A DNA stretch of 63,153 nucleotides. It comes from Bacteroidia bacterium (GTDB lineage Bacteria; Bacteroidota; Bacteroidia; Bacteroidales; Prolixibacteraceae). Numbering within the stretch: position 1 is the first letter of the stretch; the number at the start of each line of letters is the position of its first letter. The notes below the pieces were generated by a model. It was not told the DNA's origin and did not search any database. It was given only the letters and a program-made list of their open reading frames with translations. The stretch spans positions 1 to 63,153 of the forward strand of contig JAPLDT010000095.1 in assembly GCA_026391315.1 (NCBI GenBank). Reading direction: 5' to 3'. This document shows, piece by piece, positions 7,449 through 13,990 of this stretch. The position numbers and the translations under genes were made by a program.

Positions 7449-10169
7449 TTAAAACTCCACTTTCACCATCGCTGTCCCGTTAAAATCTTTTACCCGTACC
7501 GATTCCGTGTCTGCATCATAAGTCCCGCCTGATACTTTAACCGCTTTTTTTCCATCCGGATGTGGCAAACGAATGATCACATCGTGTGGCTTGGTTCCGG
7601 AATCGCAGACAATGGTAGCTTCTATAGATCCGGCCTTTGTGTTAGAAGTGACCTGTAATGAGATGGGGCCAAAATAGCTAACCACATTTTTCAGTCTGAT
7701 CTGCTTCCCGTCCTCCATCCATTTGCGGGGTATTCCGGTCAATAATTTTAAGGTTTGGCCCTCTTCAAGATACAACATCCATCGTGTTTCCATCAGAAAC
7801 CACCCTTCTTCATGCGTTTTATGCGCACTGACCTGGAAAACATGTTCCCAGAAAGTGTAGGTTTCGCGGTCGGAAAGCGCTGAAAATGTGTTGTAATAGG
7901 TTTTTAAGAATGGCTTTGTCAATCCAAGTTTCAATTGAACCCAGTTGTGCCGGCTGTAATAGGGTTGACTGAAAGCGGCATTTCGCTGATAAAACAATTC
8001 GCTATGATAATCCAGCATCATTTTTGATACCGATTCCTCTGGCGCGAGTACTTCACAAAAGACAAGATACAACGGACCCAACAACACATCGGGCGCCGTC
8101 ACAGTTCCGTGCGAGAAAAAGGTTTCGGGAGTGATATGCAGCGCCCTGGGACCCATCGCCTCTGTCCAGGGTGGGACGGTAGGGCACCACCGGCCATCGC
8201 CAAGAGGAACAACCGGAGAATTTGAAATACTGTTCATCAATGAGATGCGGATGTCCTGCTTCCATGCTTCGGCTTCCTGTTCCAATCGCTTTGATTGTTC
8301 CGCATTGATATCCCTTAACATTTCTGCCACACGGCTGACTCCCAAATAAGCATAAGCGTTGAGCATGTACTGATGAAACGGATCTTCCGGATCAGCAACT
8401 TTCCCGGCAATCATCCCATAACCTTTCCCCAACAGTTCTTCTTTCTTATTCTTGGCCCTCCACTGGATCAAAAAATCGCATGCTTTTAACAATTTGGGTT
8501 CAACCTGTTTCACCCACTCCTTATCCCTGGTGTAACGGAAGTATTCTCCCATGCTCCAGAGCGCTGCGCCGGTCTCCACCATGTATCCGCCAAAATTCTG
8601 AATCATCCCGTCCTCATGCTGTTTGTCCAGGAAGAAAGTGATGGACCTGCGGGCAATATCGGGTAATCCCATCGAATTATAGAACTGCACTATCGGAGAA
8701 CTTTCAGTGCCAATGGGAGAATATACGCCGATGGCCGGAGCCAGTGTGCCATCTGGTTCTTTCCCGTAAGTGATCAGGTCGAGGTGCAACAATCCCGCCT
8801 GAATCATTTCATTGATTCTCTGCTCGGGCACACTTATCTGTGCGGCTTTATCCAGTTTTGCTTTCCAGAACAGCCTGCATTCATCAAATCTTGATTCGAA
8901 CAATTGTTTGGACAATTCCACTGCCCTCTCTTTGGATATCGGGGAGTGAGGAAGATAAAATTCGAATACCGCTTTTTCATTCGGTTTTAACAATACGGCA
9001 ATTTCTTCGTCATGCAAAGGCTGCCCGTTCAATTTGGAGATTCCAAAGATTCTGCCTGATGAAAAAGAAGAGAAACCATTTTCCTTGTTAAAAGCGTAGT
9101 CAACTTTTTTCGCCGACCCCGCTGCGACAGGCCGCACTGTTTTAAACCAGGCATAACGTGGAACGGATGATTTATTTATGGCTTCGTTGCGGTAATACAA
9201 AACCGTTGTCTCTGTTTTGCTATTTTCAACTTCGAGCCTTGGCTGGACAAGTTCTTCCTGTTCTTTCGTGAACATATGCCCCCTGCTGAATCTGTCCGCA
9301 ACCAAAAAATCGGTACCAATAGGTGATTGGGCAGTTAAAGGGGATTTTTCCAGCGAGACAAAAGCGGTAGAACGGTATTCAATATCCTCATCCGTCAGGG
9401 TCGTATGAAGAATAGGAAGCACGCCCTCTTCCAATCGTCGGGGACTGCTTATTGCTACACCCTGGCCTCGCCCGGCAATGTATCCGTATTCTATGGCTCT
9501 GTTTTCCAATTCAGACAACAAAACCGGGGAATAGGAATTGCCGGGCCTGATCATGTTCATCTCACTTTTGGGATTCGTACGGTTATCCGACAATTCGAAG
9601 ATGCGCATATCACGGCTGATTCCCAGCCAGGTGGGACAGGGTTGATTCCGAGTATGCACGGCTGCGGAATCAAAGGATTCTTCCGGTTCGTCCGCTATTT
9701 GTTGCAGCTTACTTTTCAGATTGTGTTGCCTTACCGCTGACTCAATCTGAGCATAACTCCGCTGATCGTCAAATGGAGTTACTGCGACGTGATATTCGGG
9801 AATGTAAATCGGATATTCTTTTTGGACATCCCTGAGAAAAAAGGAAAATGGATTCTGATCCGTCCTGACTGTTACCACTGTCGCTCCACTGCCCGCGTTG
9901 TTCTGAACATTCAACAAAGTGGCAACAATGCGTACCCCATCATTCGATTTTACTTCAAATGAATTCCCTTTGATCCTTCCCTTCCCATTAACGATTTCAA
10001 GCTTTAACAGTTTCCCGTTCAGGATTTCAAGGGTTCCCTTGGATTGGCTCTTTTGCCAAGCAATGGCAATTTTCTGATTGTTTGAATTTAGACTGGTTTG
10101 ACTCAAAACATTGAAAGAGCAGCATACCAAAACAAACAATCCTGTCAGAAAAAATCTCAATGTTCTCAT
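7449..10169 (-). CDS. Exported six-hairpin glycosidase-like protein
   Basis: A 906-residue protein with a Sec signal peptide (LFVLVCCSFNVLSQ, cleavage near 23). The N-terminal ~420 residues look beta-rich. The middle, about 440-790, is helical with repeated aromatic/acidic motifs typical of an (alpha/alpha)6 toroid (GAALWSMGEYFRYTRD, PFHQYMLNAYAYLG, WLLME-type TRWMLYLEEGQ). A C-terminal beta domain closes it. This is the organisation of six-hairpin glycosidases (GH78/GH127-like groups). I cannot assign a GH family or substrate and see no diagnostic catalytic pair. It reads toward the GxxExxY unit; its promoter shares a motif with that of the downstream-coded Gfo/Idh gene, suggesting co-regulated sugar use. 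Confidence 0.6.
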   Translation of the reverse strand: MRTLRFFLTGLFVLVCCSFNVLSQTSLNSNNQKIAIAWQKSQSKGTLEILNGKLLKLEIVNGKGRIKGNSFEVKSNDGVRIVATLLNVQNNAGSGATVVTVRTDQNPFSFFLRDVQKEYPIYIPEYHVAVTPFDDQRSYAQIESAVRQHNLKSKLQQIADEPEESFDSAAVHTRNQPCPTWLGISRDMRIFELSDNRTNPKSEMNMIRPGNSYSPVLLSELENRAIEYGYIAGRGQGVAISSPRRLEEGVLPILHTTLTDEDIEYRSTAFVSLEKSPLTAQSPIGTDFLVADRFSRGHMFTKEQEELVQPRLEVENSKTETTVLYYRNEAINKSSVPRYAWFKTVRPVAAGSAKKVDYAFNKENGFSSFSSGRIFGISKLNGQPLHDEEIAVLLKPNEKAVFEFYLPHSPISKERAVELSKQLFESRFDECRLFWKAKLDKAAQISVPEQRINEMIQAGLLHLDLITYGKEPDGTLAPAIGVYSPIGTESSPIVQFYNSMGLPDIARRSITFFLDKQHEDGMIQNFGGYMVETGAALWSMGEYFRYTRDKEWVKQVEPKLLKACDFLIQWRAKNKKEELLGKGYGMIAGKVADPEDPFHQYMLNAYAYLGVSRVAEMLRDINAEQSKRLEQEAEAWKQDIRISLMNSISNSPVVPLGDGRWCPTVPPWTEAMGPRALHITPETFFSHGTVTAPDVLLGPLYLVFCEVLAPEESVSKMMLDYHSELFYQRNAAFSQPYYSRHNWVQLKLGLTKPFLKTYYNTFSALSDRETYTFWEHVFQVSAHKTHEEGWFLMETRWMLYLEEGQTLKLLTGIPRKWMEDGKQIRLKNVVSYFGPISLQVTSNTKAGSIEATIVCDSGTKPHDVIIRLPHPDGKKAVKVSGGTYDADTESVRVKDFNGTAMVKVEF

Positions 10170-10318
10170 GGATAAAAAAATTTAGTGAACACTTTGTCCC
10201 TTGTCATTTGGGCGACGTTTATAAGTATGGATATTTCATCCGGCATAGCATATGGGATTAACATATTTTCCGGAAATTTCATCTTGATGACCAGTTTGGT
10301 TGCATAAATTTAATCATT

Positions 10319-10385
10319 CGAACTTATCTAAAATAGCCTGAATAATTTCAACCTGTTTTAATCAAATCACCATGGAATTTTAACA
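10319..10385 (-). promoter_or_regulatory. Predicted promoter and shared upstream motif for the glycosidase-like gene
   Basis: On the minus strand TAAGTTCG (10326-10319; one change from TAnnTTTG) lies 22 bp from a TTG (10351-10349), which is Bacteroidota promoter spacing. Directly upstream is a motif of about 40 bp ending at 10385 (contains TTAAAATTCCATGGTGATTT) that is also present at 12176-12215 before the Gfo/Idh gene. The predicted leader is about 140 nt. Confidence 0.45.
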
Positions 10386-10410
10386 GGGGGCACAGATTAA
10401 CCCCGGCACT

Positions 10411-10692
10411 TACCACAAATGGCACAAATGAACACAAATTGATCAGCGAGGGATGTGGATTTGATAAGCTTAAATAAAAGTTAGAAGATAAATCGTTTGT
10501 ATTCGAGTTTTTCAGGGCCGAAATTGATTAGCATTCCTCCTTGAAAATGTATTCTTCATCCATACTGTTACTATTATAAGAATATGATTCTATATACAAG
10601 TTACAGTAAATGAATCGAATAAATAAATTTTTTGTTATTTATTATCTTTTAGGGAGCGCTTTTATTTGTGTTCATTTGTGCCATTTGTGGTA
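10411..10692 (-). mobile_element. Internally deleted derivative of the GxxExxY unit
   Basis: The same terminal repeats (10411-10439 and 10664-10692) bracket 282 bp that match, in opposite orientation, the two ends of the 6858-7432 unit: its leader with TTATAATAGTAAC, the first gene codons, and the last codons. The centre is missing. This makes it a MITE-like non-autonomous derivative. A further solo repeat follows at 10704-10732. Confidence 0.65.
10481..10563 (-). pseudogene. GxxExxY pseudogene with a 295-bp deletion
   Basis: ATG at 10563, then ten codons identical in protein to the intact gene (DEEYIFKEEC), then a stop created by the junction; the last codons of the gene (KLEYKRFIF region) follow out of frame. 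Compared with 6987-7364, exactly 295 bp are missing, the distance between two GGAATGCT direct repeats (7013-7020 and 7308-7315) in the intact copy. One GGAATGCT remains here, so the deletion most likely arose by slippage or recombination between them. Confidence 0.85.
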
Positions 10693-10756
10693 GGGGCATG
10701 GTTATTTGTGTCCATTTGTGCTATTTGTGGTTGGGCGGGGTTAATTTGTGGATGTC

Positions 10757-12109
10757 TTAGCTCTTCCAGAGATCTTCCCCATACGCCCACCCTTGTCGTA
10801 CAGGTTCCTTGATATACACATCAAATTCAGGATGATTCTTCACCTTCATGTTGACGGCATCATATTCAATCCGGGTATTCAACCGCTGCGCCAAAATACC
10901 GATGGCGGCCACTTCGCTTAACGGGGCTGAATATTCAAAATTCGATCCCGGTATTGGCCCTTCTCCTTTGATCGCGCGTATCCACTCAATTACCGGCCCT
11001 CCTTCCACACGGGGAATGGTCTCTTTGGGCAGGTTCTTAGTAAAATGGTCCCAATCCGCATCCGGTATCAGCAGTTTTGGATTCGCTGGTCTGCCGCCGG
11101 TCAAAAGTGAGGCCTTATCCCCAACCATAATCATCCCCCTTCCCGGCATAGTTTTTAGACCCCATTCCGGACGATTTTCAGGTTTCTCTCCTCCGTCAAA
11201 CCAGGTTAGCGTAACCGGAGGCTTGGTTCCTCGTGCCGCAAATTCAAATTTTATCACTGATTTATCAGACACAAAGCCTTCCGGTGAGGGTGATCTCAGA
11301 ACAGGATCTACCGATAGCGGCAATCCCAGATCAAGCGACCAGTTAGGCGCATCGAGTGTGTGGCATCCCCAGTCGCCGAGACCTCCGTCGCCAAATTCGT
11401 ACCAGCTTCTCCAGAAGCGCGGAAGGTAACAGGGATTGTAAGGTCGCATCGCTGCCGGACCAACCCACAAATCCCAATCCAATCCGGCGGGAACCGGCTC
11501 TTCTTTAGGAGGATAGCTTTCCGGTTTGGTAAAATATCCCTTGGGATCGAATTCAGGACCTTCAAACCAGGCGAACACCTCTTTCACCTCGCCCAGAATT
11601 CCGGCATCGTACCACTCCTTCACATAACGGATCCCCATCGTCGCGTGTCCCTGGATCCCCATGGTGTTTATCACGTTGTAATGTTTGGCCGCTTTACGCA
11701 GCGTGCGGATTTGCCAGATATTGTGCGACAATGGTTTTTCGACATACACATGTTTTCCCAATTGCATGGCGACCATTGCAGCGGCAAAGTGCGTGTGGTC
11801 GGGCGTGGCAATAATCACAGCATCAATCTCCTTTGCCATCTTGTCGAACATGACCCTGAAATCCTTGAATACTTTGGTCTTCGGAAAATTCTTTAATCCT
11901 TCTGCTACCGCGGATTCGCTAACATCACACAAGGCAACGACATTTTCATTCACACAGTCAACCCAATGGTCCTTCCCGCGACCGGTGACACCAATAAAGG
12001 CAATATTTAGTTTCCCCGGTTTACATGCGGATAGTCCGGGCAGTAAGGAAACTCCTGCTGCCGCCATGGCAGATTGCGTTATAAAAGATCTTCTCGATAG
12101 ATTTTTCAT
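10757..12109 (-). CDS. Exported Gfo/Idh/MocA-family oxidoreductase
   Basis: A 450-residue NAD(P)-dependent sugar or cyclitol oxidoreductase candidate. The N-terminus has a Tat-like twin Arg (SRRSFI, residues 5-10) and a hydrophobic segment ending LSAC29, a possible lipobox, so it probably acts in the periplasm. A Rossmann domain starts at about 34 (LNIAFIGVTGRGKDHW), and the family signature EKP is at 124-126 (YVEKPLSHN). The C-terminal alpha/beta domain contains GGLGDWGCHTLD. The substrate is unknown. The gene stands alone with its own promoter; the shared upstream motif links it to the glycosidase-like gene that follows on the same strand. Confidence 0.85.
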   Translation of the reverse strand: MKNLSRRSFITQSAMAAAGVSLLPGLSACKPGKLNIAFIGVTGRGKDHWVDCVNENVVALCDVSESAVAEGLKNFPKTKVFKDFRVMFDKMAKEIDAVIIATPDHTHFAAAMVAMQLGKHVYVEKPLSHNIWQIRTLRKAAKHYNVINTMGIQGHATMGIRYVKEWYDAGILGEVKEVFAWFEGPEFDPKGYFTKPESYPPKEEPVPAGLDWDLWVGPAAMRPYNPCYLPRFWRSWYEFGDGGLGDWGCHTLDAPNWSLDLGLPLSVDPVLRSPSPEGFVSDKSVIKFEFAARGTKPPVTLTWFDGGEKPENRPEWGLKTMPGRGMIMVGDKASLLTGGRPANPKLLIPDADWDHFTKNLPKETIPRVEGGPVIEWIRAIKGEGPIPGSNFEYSAPLSEVAAIGILAQRLNTRIEYDAVNMKVKNHPEFDVYIKEPVRQGWAYGEDLWKS

Positions 12110-12149
12110 AAGATTTCAATTAACAATGATTAGTTATAGTTTAATCGAC

Positions 12150-12215
12150 CAAACATATCGAAATAGATTGATTTGTTTCAACGGGTTTTTACCAATTCAC
12201 TATGGAATTTTAACA
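12150..12215 (-). promoter_or_regulatory. Predicted promoter and shared motif for the Gfo/Idh gene
   Basis: On the minus strand TATGTTTG (12157-12150) matches the Bacteroidota -7 element exactly and lies 21 bp from TTG (12181-12179). Immediately upstream, 12176-12215 carries TTAAAATTCCATAGTGAATT and flanks, about three quarters identical to 10346-10385. The predicted start site is near 12143, giving a leader of about 35 nt. Confidence 0.6.
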
Positions 12216-12218
12216 CCA

Positions 12219-12548
12219 AATTGTCTGAAGCAGGATTTTCAGAATTAGAGAATTAACAGAATTGGAGTAGTGTCGGTAATAGAATTTTCGGGGTTGTAAA
12301 CCTTATTTTTTTGCTGTAACCTTAGTAGAAAATAGATAATTGATTGATATTAACCTTATTACCTAATTTGAGATATCACTTTGCAACTAATCCGGATATG
12401 ATTTTGCAGTTGATATCAGGAATAAGCCAATAAGGTTTTTGGTGCGTGGGAGGCCGATTTTTCTACTAAGGTTGCCTGCGAAAATAAGGTTTTTACAAAT
12501 CATAATCCTGTTAATTCTTTAATTCTGAAAATCCTGATTCAGACAATT
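12219..12548. mobile_element. 330-bp unit with 45-bp terminal inverted repeats
   Basis: The ends AATTGTCTGAAGCAGGATTT... (12219-12265) and ...ATCCTGATTCAGACAATT (12504-12548) are inverted copies of one repeat. The interior has no ORF but holds paired CCTTAGTAGAAAA/TTTTCTACTAAGG motifs, and its centre (CATATCCGGATTAGTTGC on the other strand) recurs in opposite orientation at 32140-32200. It looks like a MITE or a nested repeat; no encoded transposase is known. Confidence 0.55.
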
Positions 12549-12555
12549 TCAAACA

Positions 12556-13476
12556 TTAGCCACCAATGTTCACCTCAATCCCATGCTCCCTTAAAATATC
12601 CATTGCTTCTTGTTGCCTCTCTTGGGTTGGTTCTTCCAGTGATACAAACTCCTTCCCCCTCCCCAGTTTCTGGTATTTCGTCTGTGCAATCTTGTGGTAT
12701 GGCAGCAAATTCACTGCAATCTTCTTCCCCGGTAACGAGGCTATAAATCGTGCTGTCTCAGTGATATTCTCTTCATCATCGTTCACGCCGCCAATCAATG
12801 GTATCCGAATGTTGATGCTGGCCCCGCTCTCCGCCAGTATCCTGAGGTTCTCCAGTATCTTCTCATTGGGTACCCCCGTCCATTGGCGGTGCCGCCCGGA
12901 GTCCATCATCTTGAGGTCGTACAAAAACAGATCGGTCCGTTTGGCCATCTCCAGCAGAATATCCGTGTTAACCAATCCCGCCGTATCCACTGCGGTATGA
13001 ATTCCCCGCTTCCGGCATTCATCCAAAAGCCTTACCAGGAAATCTGGGTGCAGCAACGGTTCTCCGCCCGAGAAGGTCACCCCACCGCCCGACTGCTCGA
13101 AGAAGACCCGCTCCTTTTCAATCTCCGTCATGATTTGCGCCACCGTCATCAGGTTGCCTGACAGCTCGATCGCCTTGGTTGGACAAACGGCCGCGCAGGT
13201 GCCGCAAAGTTGGCACAATGCCGCATCCGTAACGATCCCCTCTGCCGTCAGTGTGAGCGCTCCGTTGGGACAGGCAGAAACGCAGGTCCCGCACCCGATG
13301 CACCTGGCCGGCGCGTACATCCGCTCCTGATCCGCTGAAATACCCTCGGGGTTGTGGCACCAGGCGCAGTTCAGGTTGCACCCCTTCAAAAAGATGACCA
13401 TCCTGATCCCCGGACCATCGTGGATCGCGTAACGCTTGATGTCAAACACCAAACCACCTTCCTTGGATTTTATCAT
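12556..13476 (-). CDS. Glycyl radical enzyme activase (radical SAM)
   Basis: A 306-residue radical SAM protein that would use S-adenosylmethionine and a 4Fe-4S cluster to abstract the glycyl hydrogen of the neighbouring glycyl radical enzyme. The cluster motif is Cys33-x3-Cys37-x2-Cys40 (KGCNLNCAWCHNPEG). An inserted ferredoxin-like domain gives two more 4Fe-4S centres (CIGCGTCVSACP and CQLCGTCAAVCP, about 57-100), as in activases of the decarboxylase, dehydratase and eliminase type but not in PflA. GGVTFSGGEPLLHPDFL follows. It is cytoplasmic and lies downstream of its presumed target on the same strand, separated by about 510 bp of repeats. Confidence 0.9.
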   Translation of the reverse strand: MIKSKEGGLVFDIKRYAIHDGPGIRMVIFLKGCNLNCAWCHNPEGISADQERMYAPARCIGCGTCVSACPNGALTLTAEGIVTDAALCQLCGTCAAVCPTKAIELSGNLMTVAQIMTEIEKERVFFEQSGGGVTFSGGEPLLHPDFLVRLLDECRKRGIHTAVDTAGLVNTDILLEMAKRTDLFLYDLKMMDSGRHRQWTGVPNEKILENLRILAESGASINIRIPLIGGVNDDEENITETARFIASLPGKKIAVNLLPYHKIAQTKYQKLGRGKEFVSLEEPTQERQQEAMDILREHGIEVNIGG

Positions 13477-13499
13477 GATCTTACTTCAGATTACACAAA

Positions 13500-13563
13500 T
13501 TAAAAACTGATGAACACAGATGAAGCCCTTTCCTACCACAGATTACACAAATTACACAGATTA
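13500..13563. repeat. Two TACCACAGATTACACAAAT-type repeats
   Basis: Diverged copies of the terminal-repeat family seen at the GxxExxY unit (CAGATTACACAAATT and TACCACAGATTACACAAAT), in the 5' flank of the activase gene. 13564-13640 is pyrimidine-rich with no recognisable gene. Confidence 0.65.
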
Positions 13564-13640
13564 AAAGAAAAAAAGGCTTTCACTGTTTCAATTCTTCAAT
13601 ATCGAGAGTTCCATTGTCCTTCTCTCCCCCTCTTTTCTTT

Positions 13641-13774
13641 CATTGCCGTCTGCTTTAGCTGACGGGTCAGAAAGACAGAAATAAATCCCGGCTTTAGCCC
13701 AATATTTTGAAGTTTTGGCTAAAGCCCTCCCTAAATTCTATATCATTATCCGTCAGCTAAAGCAGACGGCAATG
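13641..13774. repeat. Nested hairpin with perfect 25-bp arms
   Basis: 13641-13665 (CATTGCCGTCTGCTTTAGCT plus GACGG) is the exact reverse complement of 13750-13774. Inside, GGCTTTAGCC (13690-13699) pairs with GGCTAAAGCC (13717-13726). It lies between the glycyl radical enzyme and its activase and could act as a terminator or RNA-processing signal that lowers activase expression. Two CCCTTCGACA-type palindromes follow. Confidence 0.7.
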
Positions 13775-13871
13775 AAAAAAGAATGTTGTCGAAAAGGTTT
13801 CATCGGCGCATCGCCCCCTCGCCCATTCACCAGATCTCCACTTCCTTCTTCCGTCATTCCTTCTCTGTCTG

Positions 13872-13936
13872 CCCTTCGACAAGCTCAGGGACCGGATTAT
13901 TCCAGCAATACCTTCGACCCTTCGACAGGCTTAGGG
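13872..13936. repeat. Two CCCTTCGACAAGCTCAGGG palindromes
   Basis: 19-bp imperfect palindromes at 13872-13890 and 13918-13936. The same sequence occurs five more times at 42373-42630. It is a repeat type found between genes in many bacteria; its role is unknown. Confidence 0.75.
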
Positions 13937-13990
13937 AGCATCGTCCCAGTCCCTCCGTCATTTCCGTCATTTCAGTCTCCCCCTCTTTCT

